Assembly: GCF_000425185.1 (NCBI RefSeq) | Contig: NZ_AULH01000005.1 | Span: 1 to 64,000 of the forward strand | Reading direction: 5' to 3' | DNA length: 64,000 bases | Origin: Pleomorphomonas koreensis DSM 23070 | GTDB taxonomy: Bacteria > Pseudomonadota > Alphaproteobacteria > Rhizobiales > Pleomorphomonadaceae | In this document: one piece after another, positions 53,302 through 62,184 of the stretch | How the letters are laid out: each line of letters begins with the position of its first letter | How positions within the stretch are numbered: position 1 is the first letter of the stretch | The notes under the pieces: generated by a model | Databases searched by the model: none | What the model was told of the DNA's origin: nothing | What the model saw: the letters and a program-made list of their open reading frames with translations, nothing else | Position numbers and translations under genes: made by a program

Positions 53302-54228
53302 TCAGCCCTGGCCGGCGGCGGCGGCCACTTCGGCGGCGAAATCGCTCTCGCCCTTGTCGATGCCTTCGCCGAGGGCGAAGCGCACGAAGCCGGTGACCTT
53401 GATCGGCGCGCCGGCCGTCGCCTCGGCGGCCTTGACGGCGGCCTCGACGGTGAGGTCGGGGTTGATCACGAAGGCCTGCTTCAGCAGCGTCGACTCCTCG
53501 TAGAACTTGCGGATGCGGCCCTCGACCATCTTCTCGATGACGGCGGCCGGCTTGCCCGACTCCTTGGCCTGCTCGATGAAGATCGCCCGCTCGCGCTCGA
53601 CGACGTCGGCCGGGATTTCTTCAGCCGACAGCGCCAGCGGCGAGGTGGCGGCGACGTGCATGGCGATCTGGCGGCCGAGTTTGACCAACTCGTCGACGTT
53701 GCCGGTCGACTCGAGGGCAACCAGCACGCCGATCTTGCCGAGGCCGTCGGCGATCGCCGAGTGGACGTAGGTGGCGACGGCGCCCGACGACACCTTCAGG
53801 GCGGCCGAGCGGCGGAAGCCCATGTTCTCGCCGATGGTGGCGACCAGTTCCTTGACCTCGTCCTCGACCGAATGCGCCTTGCCCGGATAGGCGGCGGCGG
53901 CAACGGCGGCGGCATCGCCGCCCTTGTCGACGGCGACGGCGGCCACCGTGCGCACCAGCCCCTGGAAGGCGTCGTTGCGGGCAACGAAGTCGGTCTCGGA
54001 GTTGACCTCGACGACGGCGGCGGACTTGTCGCCGGTGGCGACGCCGACCAGACCCTCGGCGGCAACGCGGCCGGCCTTCTTGGCGGCCTTGCTGAGGCCC
54101 TTGGCGCGCAGCCAGTCGATGGCGGCCTCGATGTCGCCGTTGTTCTCGGCCAGCGCGTGCTTGCAATCCATCATGCCGGCGCCGGTCTTGTCGCGGAGAT
54201 CCTTCACCTGTGCGGCGGAAATGTTCAT
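53302..54228 (-). CDS. tsf: Elongation factor Ts
   Basis: The 308-residue protein starts at the ATG at 54228 ([20 protein letters not shown]). It carries the EF-Tu-contacting motif [10 protein letters not shown] around 80 and the N-terminal UBA-like domain with [20 protein letters not shown]. It recycles EF-Tu from its GDP form. It lies 227 bp after rpsB, with two strong inverted repeats in between. Confidence 0.97.
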   Translation of the reverse strand: MNISAAQVKDLRDKTGAGMMDCKHALAENNGDIEAAIDWLRAKGLSKAAKKAGRVAAEGLVGVATGDKSAAVVEVNSETDFVARNDAFQGLVRTVAAVAVDKGGDAAAVAAAAYPGKAHSVEDEVKELVATIGENMGFRRSAALKVSSGAVATYVHSAIADGLGKIGVLVALESTGNVDELVKLGRQIAMHVAATSPLALSAEEIPADVVERERAIFIEQAKESGKPAAVIEKMVEGRIRKFYEESTLLKQAFVINPDLTVEAAVKAAEATAGAPIKVTGFVRFALGEGIDKGESDFAAEVAAAAGQG

Positions 54229-54364
54229 GTGACCCTCGTCTTCATCTTGAAACGTCGAACGCCGGAGCCGGCTTGTAGCGGCCTGTGCTGACAGGCCGAT
54301 GAACGGCGGCCGCGCGGTGGTCCCGCGCCTCGCCGCCAACCGGTCGGCGCCGATCGCTCACCCT

Positions 54365-54421
54365 GCCCGCCGGCCGGCGGGCTTCCTAACAGGTCGGGCG
54401 GACCCTTCGAGGATCCGCCCG
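54365..54421 (-). promoter_or_regulatory. Two inverted repeats in the rpsB-tsf gap
   Basis: GCCCGCCGGCCGGCGGGC (54365-54382) is a perfect 18-bp palindrome. CGGGCGGA (54395-54402) and TCCGCCCG (54414-54421) form a second stem. Neither is followed by a T run on the minus strand. They could attenuate or stabilise the transcript between rpsB and tsf, which are needed in different amounts. Confidence 0.45.
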
Positions 54422-54455
54422 AAAAGCATCGGCAAGATCGCGCGTAACGCGCCGA

Positions 54456-55238
54456 TCAGGCGTTCGCCTCGGGAGCGGCTTCCTCGGAGAGGGCCAGCTC
54501 CTCGATCGGCTGCTCGGAAGCGCCGATGTCTTCGCCCATGGCACCCATGGCACGCGACAGGCCGTCGACGGCGGCGCGCGAGATCAGGTCGCAGTAGAGC
54601 GCGATGGCGCGGCCGGCGTCGTCATTGCCCGGCACCGGGAAGGTGATGCCGTCCGGATCGCTGTTGGAGTCGAGGATGGCGGCAACCGGAATGCCGAGGC
54701 GGCGCGCCTCGTCGATGGCGTTCTTTTCCTTGTTGGTGTCGATGACGACGATCAGGTCGGGCGTGCCGCCCATGTCCTTGATGCCGCCGAGCGCCCGCTC
54801 CAGCTTGTCGCGCTCGCGGGTCATCACCAGGCGTTCCTTCTTGGTGAGACGGGCCGACTGCTCGGAGTTGAGCGTCTCGTCGAGCTTGCGCAGGCGCTGG
54901 ATCGAGCCGGAGATGGTCTTCCAGTTGGTCAGCATGCCACCGAGCCAGCGGCTGTTGACGTAATACTGGGCCGAGCGGCGGGCCGCCTCGGCGATGTCGT
55001 CCTGGGCCTGACGCTTGGTGCCGACCAGGAGCACGCGGCCGCCGCGGGCGACGGTGTCGGACACCGCCTTCAGCGCCTGGTGCATCAGCGGCACGGTCTG
55101 GGCGAGGTCAAGGATGTGGACGTTGGCGCGCGAGCCGAAGATGAAGGACTTCATCTTCGGGTTCCAGCGGTGCGTCTGGTGGCCGAAGTGAACGCCGGCC
55201 TCAAGCAGCTGGCGCATGGTGAACTCGGGAAGAGCCAT
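54456..55238 (-). CDS. rpsB: 30S ribosomal protein S2
   Basis: The 260-residue protein starts at the ATG at 55238 ([20 protein letters not shown]). The S2 signatures are [35 protein letters not shown] and [20 protein letters not shown]. An acidic C-terminal tail ([15 protein letters not shown]) is common in alphaproteobacteria. A frame extending to 55517 crosses the promoter and is not real. It opens the large minus-strand cluster that runs to lpxB. Confidence 0.97.
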   Translation of the reverse strand: MALPEFTMRQLLEAGVHFGHQTHRWNPKMKSFIFGSRANVHILDLAQTVPLMHQALKAVSDTVARGGRVLLVGTKRQAQDDIAEAARRSAQYYVNSRWLGGMLTNWKTISGSIQRLRKLDETLNSEQSARLTKKERLVMTRERDKLERALGGIKDMGGTPDLIVVIDTNKEKNAIDEARRLGIPVAAILDSNSDPDGITFPVPGNDDAGRAIALYCDLISRAAVDGLSRAMGAMGEDIGASEQPIEELALSEEAAPEANA

Positions 55239-55357
55239 TGAATCGTACCTTTTTCCGGTTTGGCCTCCGCGGGAGGAATCGACCGGGCAACGCTGCCCGA
55301 GACGACCGGAGGGAACGCCGAGGCGCACCCGCGGCTCCCGCGTGTGGAATGGCGCGG

Positions 55358-55386
55358 GGTATAGGGGAAACGGCCGGTGATGGCAA
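55358..55386 (-). promoter_or_regulatory. rpsB promoter
   Basis: Read on the minus strand, TTGCCA (55386-55381) and TATACC (55363-55358) are separated by exactly 17 nt. Transcription would start near 55350, leaving a leader of about 110 nt before the ATG, long enough for S2 autoregulation. Confidence 0.65.
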
Positions 55387-55530
55387 GGGCCAACCACCGC
55401 CGAAAGCCCGAAAGCCGCGCCTTTCAGGCCGGTATGCGGCCGCGGCGCCCTGCCCGCCCTCGATGCCCGGCGCCTTGTCCGTGCCGGTGCCGGGCATCGG
55501 CAGGGTGCATCGGCCACAGCTCACCATTAA

Positions 55531-55574
55531 TTTACCAGCTCACCATGTGCCCCTATTATCATAAGCACGCTTAT
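55531..55574 (+). promoter_or_regulatory. marR-emrAB promoter with palindromic operator
   Basis: TTTACC (55531-55536) and TATTAT (55554-55559) are spaced by 17 nt. Immediately downstream, ATAAGC (55561-55566) and GCTTAT (55569-55574) form an inverted repeat with an AC spacer over the expected transcription start. This is the classic layout for autorepression by a MarR dimer. The start codon is 18 nt further on. Confidence 0.7.
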
Positions 55575-55591
55575 CATATATATGCTGCGTC

Positions 55592-56104
55592 ATGAGCAAC
55601 TGGACTCCCACCGTCGGCGGCCTGATCCACGAGATCGACCGCCTTGTGAAAAAGCGTTACGACCGGTTCGCCGATACGACGGGCATGTCGCGCGCCCAGT
55701 GGCACGTGCTGGCCCGCGTCGCCAAGCGGCAGGGCATCAATCAGGCGAACCTCGCCGACCTTGTCGGCGTCGAACCGATCACCATCTGCCGCATGGTGGA
55801 CCGGCTGGAGGCGCTCGGCCTCGTCGAGCGCCGGCCCGATCCCGGCGACCGTCGTGCCCGGCTGATCCACATGACCGAGGCGGCGCGCCCCGGCATCGAA
55901 CGGATGAAGGCGGTGGCGCAGGCGCTGTTCGACGAAGCGCTCGACGGCATCACGCCCGAGGAGGAAGCCATCCTCACCCGCCTGCTCGGCCGCGTCCACG
56001 CCAATCTCCTTGCCGCCACCGGCGAGGAACCTCCTATCCCGACCGACAATTCCCAGACCGACGATTCCAAGACCGTCCGGCTCCCCCTGGACCAGAAAGC
56101 CTGA
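55592..56104 (+). CDS. MarR-family transcriptional regulator of the efflux operon
   Basis: The 170-residue protein has a winged helix-turn-helix: GMSRAQWHVLARVAKRQG, NQANLADLVGVEPITICRMV as recognition helix region, and the wing VERRPDPGDRRARLIHMTEA. MarR dimers leave DNA when they bind small aromatic or lipophilic compounds. The C-terminal tail is longer than usual by about 20 polar residues. It is 5 nt upstream of the emrA-like gene and should repress the operon at the ATAAGC/GCTTAT operator. Confidence 0.92.
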   Translation: MSNWTPTVGGLIHEIDRLVKKRYDRFADTTGMSRAQWHVLARVAKRQGINQANLADLVGVEPITICRMVDRLEALGLVERRPDPGDRRARLIHMTEAARPGIERMKAVAQALFDEALDGITPEEEAILTRLLGRVHANLLAATGEEPPIPTDNSQTDDSKTVRLPLDQKA

Positions 56105-56109
56105 ACACG

Positions 56110-57270
56110 ATGTCCGATACCAACGACACGCCGGCCGCTCCCTCCGCGAAGCCGGCCGCCCCCGCCGTTCCCGCCCGCAAGCCGCGCCGCCGGCGCAGCC
56201 TTCTCCGCTATCCGCTGATGGCGGCGCTGCCGCTGGCGCTGGTGATTGCCGGCGGCTGGTACTGGGCGAGCAGCGGCCGCTGGGCCTCCACCGAGAATGC
56301 CTATGTGCAGCAGAACAAGGTGCTGGTCGCCCCCGAGGTCGAGGGCCGCATCGCCGAGGTGCTGGTCGGCCAGAACCAGACGGTGAAGCCTGGCGACGTG
56401 CTGTTCCGCCTCGACGATGCCGCCTACCGCATCGCCTTCGAAAAGGCCGAGGGCGCGGTGGCGCTCGCCCGTCTCAACGTCGAGGAGTTGCGCACCCGGC
56501 TGAAGGACGCCGAGCTGAAGGCCGAGACCGCCCGCAACACGCTGGCCTTCCAGGAGGTGCAGTTCGGCCGGCAGGAGAAGCTGCGCCAGACCGGCAACGC
56601 CACCGAGGCGCAATATGACAGCGCCCGCCACGAACTCGACCTCGCCCGGCAGGCGCTGGCCGAGGCTGAGCAGGGCGTCACCGACACGCTGGTCGCCCTC
56701 GGCGGCGACGCCAATATCGCCACCGACAAGCATCCGTCGGTGCTCGGCGCCCTCGCCGCCGAGAACAGCGCCCGGCTCGACCTCGAACGCACCGTGGTGC
56801 GCGCGCCGACCACCGGCACCGTCAGCCAGGTGGGCAACCTGCAGGTCGGCCAGTATATCGGCAGCGGCAGCGCGGTGATGGCCCTCATCGACACCACCAG
56901 CACCTGGGTGGAGGCCAACTTCAAGGAAACCGATCTTGCCCACATGCAGCCGGGCCAGCCCGCCGAATTGAGGCTCGACGCCTATCCCGACGCGCCGCTC
57001 CGGGGCCACGTCGACAGCTTCGGCGGCGGCACTGGCGCCATCTTCTCGCTGCTGCCGGCCCAGAACGCCACCGGCAACTGGGTGAAGGTGGTGCAGCGCG
57101 TGCCCGTCCGCATCGCCCTGGACGAGCCGACGTCGCTGCCGCTCAAGGCCGGCCTCAGCGTCGGCGTTGACGTCGACACCGGCTTCGTCCGGCCGCTGCC
57201 CGGCTTCCTGCGCACCGCCCTCGATACGCTCGGCCTCGCGCCGGAGCATGAGAAGCTCGCCGCCCAATGA
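56110..57270 (+). CDS. emrA: EmrA-like membrane fusion protein (HlyD family)
   Basis: The 386-residue protein has a proline/alanine-rich cytoplasmic start, one membrane helix (YPLMAALPLALVIAGGWYWA, about 34-53) and a long periplasmic part. The lipoyl-like half motifs STENAYVQQNKVLVAPEVEG and VRAPTTGTVSQVGNLQVGQY flank a coiled-coil hairpin of about 100 residues. It bridges the DHA2 pump to an outer-membrane channel, exporting drugs across both membranes. It overlaps the pump gene by 4 nt. Substrate is unknown. Confidence 0.92.
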   Translation: MSDTNDTPAAPSAKPAAPAVPARKPRRRRSLLRYPLMAALPLALVIAGGWYWASSGRWASTENAYVQQNKVLVAPEVEGRIAEVLVGQNQTVKPGDVLFRLDDAAYRIAFEKAEGAVALARLNVEELRTRLKDAELKAETARNTLAFQEVQFGRQEKLRQTGNATEAQYDSARHELDLARQALAEAEQGVTDTLVALGGDANIATDKHPSVLGALAAENSARLDLERTVVRAPTTGTVSQVGNLQVGQYIGSGSAVMALIDTTSTWVEANFKETDLAHMQPGQPAELRLDAYPDAPLRGHVDSFGGGTGAIFSLLPAQNATGNWVKVVQRVPVRIALDEPTSLPLKAGLSVGVDVDTGFVRPLPGFLRTALDTLGLAPEHEKLAAQ

Positions 57271-58802
57271 CCGCCGCCCCCGATCTCGTCAAGGTGCCGC
57301 ACCGCGGCCTGCTGTCGCTCGCCACCATGCTGGCGGTGGTCATGCAGGTGCTCGACACGACGATCGCCAACGTCGCCCTGCCCTCGATGCAGGGCAACCT
57401 CGGCGCAGCCCAGGACACCATCAACTGGGTGCTGACCTCCTATATCGTCGCCTCGGCCATCGTCATGCCGCTGACCGGCTGGATGGCCGACACCATCGGC
57501 CGCAACCGGCTGTTCCTGATCTCGGTCGCCGGCTTCACGCTGGCCTCCTGCCTGTGCGGCATGGCCGGCAGCCTCAGCGAGATGGTGGCCTACCGCGTGC
57601 TGCAGGGCGTGTTCGGCGCTTCGCTGGCGCCGCTGTCGCAGGCGGTGCTGCTCGACATCAACCCGCGCGAGCGGCACGGCCAGGCCATGGCGCTGTGGGG
57701 CGCCGGCATCATGGTGGCGCCGGTGCTGGGGCCAACGCTGGGCGGCTGGCTGACCGACAGCTTCGACTGGCGCTGGGTGTTCTACATCAACGTGCCGGTC
57801 GGCCTGATCGCCTTCTTCGGCATCGCCTTCGCCATGCCGGCCTCGCCGCGCCACCGCCGGTCATTCGACTTCGTGGGCTTCGCCTTCCTCGGCCTGTTCG
57901 TCGGCGCCTTGCAACTGATGCTCGACCGGGGCGAGCAGCTCGACTGGTTCTCCTCGCCGGAGATCGTCATCGAGGCGGCGTTGGCTGTCGCCGCGCTATG
58001 GTGCTTCGTCATCCATTCGGCGACCTCCGAGCATCCCTTCATTCACCCGCAGATCTTCCGGGACCGCAACTACGTGGCCGCCAGCATCTTCGGCTTCTCG
58101 GTCTCGGTGGTGCTTCTGGCCACCACGGCGCTGCTGCCGCCCATCCTCCAGCGCATCATGGGCTTTCCGACGGTGACCACCGGCCTGGTGCTGGCGCCGC
58201 GCGGCATCGGCACCATGATCGCCATGCTGCTGGTCGGCCGGCTGATGCGCGTCGTCGATCCGCGGCTGCTCATCGTGATCGGCCTCGGCCTGACCGCCTG
58301 GGCCCTCAAGGACATGACCGGCTTCTCGACCGACATGGACTCCTGGCCGGTGATCTACACCGGCGTGCTGATGGGTTTCGGGCTGGGCCTGGTGTTCGTG
58401 CCGATGTCGACGGTGGGATTTGCGACGCTGCCGCCGGAACTCCGCACCGAGAGCGCCGCCCTGTTCAGTCTGGTGCGCAACATCGGCTCGTCGATCGGCA
58501 TCTCCCTGGTGTCGGTGATGCTGACGCGCAACATTCAGGTCAACCACGCCGAACTCGGCGAGCGGCTGACCGCCTTCTCGCCCGGCGTCAACGCCACCGC
58601 CCACGCCCTCGGCATGAACGCCGGCTCCAGCCAGTTCGCGGCGGTCCTCGACCAGATCGCCACACTGCAGGCGACGATGATCGCCTATGTCGACGACTTC
58701 AAGCTGATGATGTGGGTGACGCTGGCCGCCCTGCCGCTGGTCCTGCTGCTCAGAAAGCCGAAGGCGGCGCCTCAGGGACCGGTGGTTCCCGAGGCCGACT
58801 GA
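57267..58802 (+). CDS. emrB: EmrB-like DHA2-family multidrug efflux transporter (MFS)
   Basis: The 511-residue protein with about 14 membrane helices carries the DHA2 motifs: VLDTTIANVALPSMQGNLGA in helix 1, GWMADTIGRNRLF (motif A) and GPTLGGWLTDSFDWRWVFYI (motif C). It uses the proton gradient to expel toxic compounds and works with the EmrA-like protein encoded just before it. Its 3' end overlaps the convergent helix-hairpin-helix gene by 31 nt. Confidence 0.94.
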   Translation: MTAAPDLVKVPHRGLLSLATMLAVVMQVLDTTIANVALPSMQGNLGAAQDTINWVLTSYIVASAIVMPLTGWMADTIGRNRLFLISVAGFTLASCLCGMAGSLSEMVAYRVLQGVFGASLAPLSQAVLLDINPRERHGQAMALWGAGIMVAPVLGPTLGGWLTDSFDWRWVFYINVPVGLIAFFGIAFAMPASPRHRRSFDFVGFAFLGLFVGALQLMLDRGEQLDWFSSPEIVIEAALAVAALWCFVIHSATSEHPFIHPQIFRDRNYVAASIFGFSVSVVLLATTALLPPILQRIMGFPTVTTGLVLAPRGIGTMIAMLLVGRLMRVVDPRLLIVIGLGLTAWALKDMTGFSTDMDSWPVIYTGVLMGFGLGLVFVPMSTVGFATLPPELRTESAALFSLVRNIGSSIGISLVSVMLTRNIQVNHAELGERLTAFSPGVNATAHALGMNAGSSQFAAVLDQIATLQATMIAYVDDFKLMMWVTLAALPLVLLLRKPKAAPQGPVVPEAD

Positions 58803-59398
58803 TCGGCCGCCAAGGCCCGTGCCTGGCCGATCCAGTCCTCGCGCTCGATGCGGCCGGGAAAAGCCAGATAGGCGCCGACCCAGCGAACCTCGGCCGGCGT
58901 CCAGGCGGCGATCTGGCCGAAATGATAGACGCCTAGGGCGTTGAGCCGCGTCTCGTTCTGCGGCCCGATGCCGCGGATGCGCTTGAGATCGTCGGCCAGG
59001 GCGTCGCGCGGCCCCGGCAGCGCCGGCGGCCGTTCGCCGACCCGGTCGGCGGCGGCGATGCGATCGAGCCCGGCCGACACCTCGGCGGCCGGCCCGGTCA
59101 GCGCCTCAGGCGGCTCGGGGGCCGGAGCCTCGCGCGCCAGCCCGGCCGGCACCACGATGGTATCGGGCACTTCCTCGACCACGCTCTCCGGTTCCGCCGC
59201 TTCAGGTTCCGGTATGTCGTCCGTCCGTACTGGCGCGGCGCCGGCCTCCGCCGCCTCGGCGGCGGCCATCACGTCGGCCAGCCGCTCGCTGCCGACCGTG
59301 CGGCGGCCGAACCATTGCTTGACCAGCACGCCGACCAGCACGCCGGCGCCGACGGCGATCGCCGTCAGCAAGAAGGCCTCGATGATCAGCATGGTCAT
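58772..59398 (-). CDS. Membrane-anchored helix-hairpin-helix protein
   Basis: The 208-residue protein starts at the ATG at 59398, 6 nt after GAGGG. It has one N-terminal membrane helix (LLTAIAVGAGVLVGVLV), an acidic proline/alanine-rich linker of about 100 residues, and a C-terminal helix-hairpin-helix domain: DDLKRIRGIGPQNETRLNAL with HFGQIAAWTPAEV. This domain resembles those annotated as flap-endonuclease-like or in ribosomal L21-linked proteins, which bind DNA or proteins. No catalytic residues are visible. It is the third gene of a minus-strand set with the 32-residue peptide and the OmpA-like protein. Confidence 0.8.
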   Translation of the reverse strand: MTMLIIEAFLLTAIAVGAGVLVGVLVKQWFGRRTVGSERLADVMAAAEAAEAGAAPVRTDDIPEPEAAEPESVVEEVPDTIVVPAGLAREAPAPEPPEALTGPAAEVSAGLDRIAAADRVGERPPALPGPRDALADDLKRIRGIGPQNETRLNALGVYHFGQIAAWTPAEVRWVGAYLAFPGRIEREDWIGQARALAADQSASGTTGP

Positions 59399-59441
59399 GG
59401 CGAACCCTCACTCAAACGGAAACGATCGGCCCGGTGGGCGA

Positions 59442-59540
59442 TCATGCCTCCAGGCGGTCGGAGCCGAACCAGCCGATGACCAGCCCGGCGATGAAGGCGA
59501 TCAGCAGATAGGGCCAGAGCATGGCGGCGAGGTAGAGCAT
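59442..59540 (-). CDS. Tiny membrane protein (32 residues)
   Basis: The frame MLYLAAMLWPYLLIAFIAGL continues with VIGWFGSDRLEA and stops. GGAGGG lies 4 nt before the ATG, and it fits exactly between two genes of the same strand (12 nt after the OmpA-like stop, 43 nt before the helix-hairpin-helix start). It is nearly all one membrane helix with a short charged tail. Position, ribosome binding site and composition support a real gene; function is unknown, perhaps an assembly or stability subunit of the neighbouring envelope proteins. Confidence 0.65.
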   Translation of the reverse strand: MLYLAAMLWPYLLIAFIAGLVIGWFGSDRLEA

Positions 59541-59552
59541 CGGACCCTCCGG

Positions 59553-61979
59553 TCACGGCGTCGCGAGATGGATGGACAGGCCGTCGACGCTGCCGGCGGC
59601 GCCTGACGTGACGATGCGGGCGGGATCGATGCCGACGTCGGCGAAGGCGGCCGCCACGTTGCGGGCGCGCGCCTCGCCCAGCGTCCTGGCGCGCGCCGGG
59701 TCGGCGCCGGTCACCGTGGCGGTCAGCGACAGCCGGGCGGCCGGACACCGCAGCGCCAGCGCGCCGAGCCGATCGATCACGCCGCGACTGTCGGCGGCGA
59801 CGGCGGCTTCCTCGAAGCGGACGGGGCTGCGGCCGAGCACGGCGCCGATCGCCTCGACGCAGGCAGCCGGTTCCAGCGGCGGTTCGGCCGGCATGGCGGT
59901 GACCGCGACGTCGAGCGTGTAGCCGGCCGGCACCGACGCGGACAGCGCCGACGGCAGACGCGCCGCGCCGACGGCGGTGAAGGCGTTGCCGGTCACCTTG
60001 ATCGTCCGGCCCTCGACGCCGACGTTGCCCTTGGCCAACAGCGAGGCGGCGCGGATCGCGAACAGCGCCGCGTCTTGCGCCGTCGCTGGCGCGCCGGCCG
60101 CCACGGCGGTCGAATCAAGGATGTCGGCCTTGCCGAAGGCGCGGTCAGCGGCGTCGAGCAGCGTCTTGCGCATGGCGTCGTCGGTGAGGTCGCCGTCGAT
60201 GGTCACGGTATCGAGCCCGCGCTCGATGAAGAAGCGGAAGGCGGCCGGCTCCGCCACGTTGACGCTGCCTTTGACGACGCCGCCCGGCAGATCGGCCAAT
60301 TCGCCGTCGATCTCCTTCGACGCATCGGCCGTCGCCGCCTTGCCGGTCAGCGACAGCGTGTTCCCCTCGAAATGCACCTCGCCGGTGTCAAGGTCCGACA
60401 ACAGGGCCGCCGCCTTTCGCGCCACGGCCACGAGGTCAATCGCCGGATCGAGGCCGGCGCCGAGGCCGGAGCGGTCGACGAGGCCGAGATCGTCGGAAGC
60501 GGCATCGACGACGGCGCGGATGGCCGAGCGGATCGCCTCGGATGGCACGGAGCCGGTTATGGTCAGCTGCTCGGAATCCTTGGTCATCGACCAGACATAG
60601 GGATCAACCACCGGCGGCGTCACGGCGCTGCCGACGTCGTAGCCGTCCGGCGGGTTGGCGATGGCCGCCTCCACCTCGATGAGGTCGCCGGCCGTGGCCG
60701 CCGCACCGGACAGCGTGATGTGAGAGCCGGTGATGAGCGCCGTGCCGTCGTCGAGCTTGGCCAGCAGGCCAATCGCGAACTCGGCCGCGGCGGCAAAGCC
60801 GTCCGGCGCACCATCGGCCAGCGTCGTCTCGACCACCGGCTCGCCGTCGCCGGCCACCGCCTTTGCCGAGTCGGCGATGGCGCCTCGCGCCTCGTCGGAC
60901 GGCACGAAGCCGGTGACCGTCACCCGGTCGTGGCTTCTCGAGGCGGTGAGCGTGAACGGCTCGACGATCGGCAGGGCAATCGACTTCTGAAGGGTGAATC
61001 CGGGCGGATTCCAGGTCTCGAGATAGGCGTTGAGGGTGCGGTAGGCCTCCGGGCTGGCTGCCCGGCCGGATATCACCAGCCGCCGGTCGCTGAGCGAGAT
61101 GTGCGCCGTGGCCAGGAGATCGAGGTAGTCCGCCGCCGCCTCGGCAACATCGGCGAAACCGTCCGGCGCGCCCGAGGCATAGTCGAGACGGTCGAAGACG
61201 TTGCGCGGCCCCAGAGCCTGCCGCACCACGTTGAGCAGGGCGTCGCGCGCCGCCGGGTCTGGAACGAAGCCGGACAGCGTGACGCCGTTGTCGTCGCGAT
61301 CGGCCGACCAGAAGAAGGGCGAGGCCAGAGGCCGCACGACGTTCACCGCCGACAGGGCATAACCGTCGGGCAGGGTCGGCGCCAGGCTGCGCAGCCGGTC
61401 GTAGGCGGCGTTGCTCGCCGCCTCGCCCTCGATGGTGACGTTGCGGTCGGCGAGCGTCACCTTGCCCCTCGACAGCAGCGCCGGCAGGCCATACAGCGGC
61501 CGCAGCGCATCGAAATAGCGATCGTCGGCCTTGCCGCGCGCCAGAACGCTGTGATCGGCGACGGAAAGCCCCGGTGCGGCCGCCGCCAGGGCACCGAGAA
61601 GGCGCGCCCGGTCCGGCAGCGACGGCACGGCGCCGGCCAGCGCCACGGCATCGCCGCTGCGCTCGAAGCTGGTGACGTAAGGATGGATTTCGGGCAGCAG
61701 GCCGGCCGCCGAGGCATCAACGGTGCGGACGCCGTAAAGCCGGCCCAGACGCTCGATCGCCAGGCGGCGGCTGTCATCCGATGGCGCATCGCCCCGGAGA
61801 TAGAGATCGCGACCGCGGATGTCGACGGCGGCCCAGCTGGTCGCCTCGCCGGCCAGCACCTGTCCGGCACGCATCCCGAGATCGATGGCGATATCCGCCG
61901 TCCGGGTGATGAGCGCTGCCGCCGTGACGGCAACCGCTGCTGCCACGCCAAGTATCGCCGAGATCTGCCAGCGAACCAT
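59553..61979 (-). CDS. OmpA-family protein with many BON-like repeats
   Basis: The 808-residue protein starts at the ATG at 61979 after GGAGGCGGG. An N-terminal membrane helix (ISAILGVAAAVAVTAAALI) is followed by roughly seven BON-like modules, each with a pattern such as ISLSDRRLVISGRAASPEAY or DRVTVTGFVPSDEARGAIAD. The last 100 residues (from about 710) resemble the OmpA peptidoglycan-binding domain, with ARARTLGEARARNVAAAF. BON modules are thought to bind lipids or membranes. It probably links inner membrane and cell wall. It heads a three-gene minus-strand set. Confidence 0.85.
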   Translation of the reverse strand: MVRWQISAILGVAAAVAVTAAALITRTADIAIDLGMRAGQVLAGEATSWAAVDIRGRDLYLRGDAPSDDSRRLAIERLGRLYGVRTVDASAAGLLPEIHPYVTSFERSGDAVALAGAVPSLPDRARLLGALAAAAPGLSVADHSVLARGKADDRYFDALRPLYGLPALLSRGKVTLADRNVTIEGEAASNAAYDRLRSLAPTLPDGYALSAVNVVRPLASPFFWSADRDDNGVTLSGFVPDPAARDALLNVVRQALGPRNVFDRLDYASGAPDGFADVAEAAADYLDLLATAHISLSDRRLVISGRAASPEAYRTLNAYLETWNPPGFTLQKSIALPIVEPFTLTASRSHDRVTVTGFVPSDEARGAIADSAKAVAGDGEPVVETTLADGAPDGFAAAAEFAIGLLAKLDDGTALITGSHITLSGAAATAGDLIEVEAAIANPPDGYDVGSAVTPPVVDPYVWSMTKDSEQLTITGSVPSEAIRSAIRAVVDAASDDLGLVDRSGLGAGLDPAIDLVAVARKAAALLSDLDTGEVHFEGNTLSLTGKAATADASKEIDGELADLPGGVVKGSVNVAEPAAFRFFIERGLDTVTIDGDLTDDAMRKTLLDAADRAFGKADILDSTAVAAGAPATAQDAALFAIRAASLLAKGNVGVEGRTIKVTGNAFTAVGAARLPSALSASVPAGYTLDVAVTAMPAEPPLEPAACVEAIGAVLGRSPVRFEEAAVAADSRGVIDRLGALALRCPAARLSLTATVTGADPARARTLGEARARNVAAAFADVGIDPARIVTSGAAGSVDGLSIHLATP

Positions 61980-62134
61980 CTTCCCGCCTCCGGGGACGCA
62001 CAACCGTCCGTTCGCAAGGCCGAGAATACGAAAGGGCACTCGCGAAAAGCAATTACCCGGGGAACACACTCACCAAACAAATGGCGCATAAGGCAAAAAT
62101 GTCGCCGGCGCCCGACCGGAAGACCCAAAATAGA

Positions 62135-62159
62135 AAAGGCCCGGACAAGCCGGGCCTTT
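62135..62159 (-). terminator. Terminator after the porin gene
   Basis: AAAGGCCCGG (62135-62144) pairs perfectly with CCGGGCCTTT (62150-62159) over a 5-nt loop. On the minus strand a T-rich run follows (TTTTCTATTTTG). It lies about 25 nt after the porin stop. Confidence 0.85.
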
Positions 62160-62184
62160 CCCTCAAACCCCGAAGGGATTTATA

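Larger units (their letters stand above)
55239..55591. other. Divergent rpsB-marR intergenic region
   Basis: The 353 bp hold the rpsB leader and promoter on one side and the marR promoter and operator on the other. An 11-bp direct repeat, CAGCTCACCAT, occurs at 55517-55527 and 55536-55546, the second copy lying within the marR promoter spacer. It may be an additional regulator site. Confidence 0.5.
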
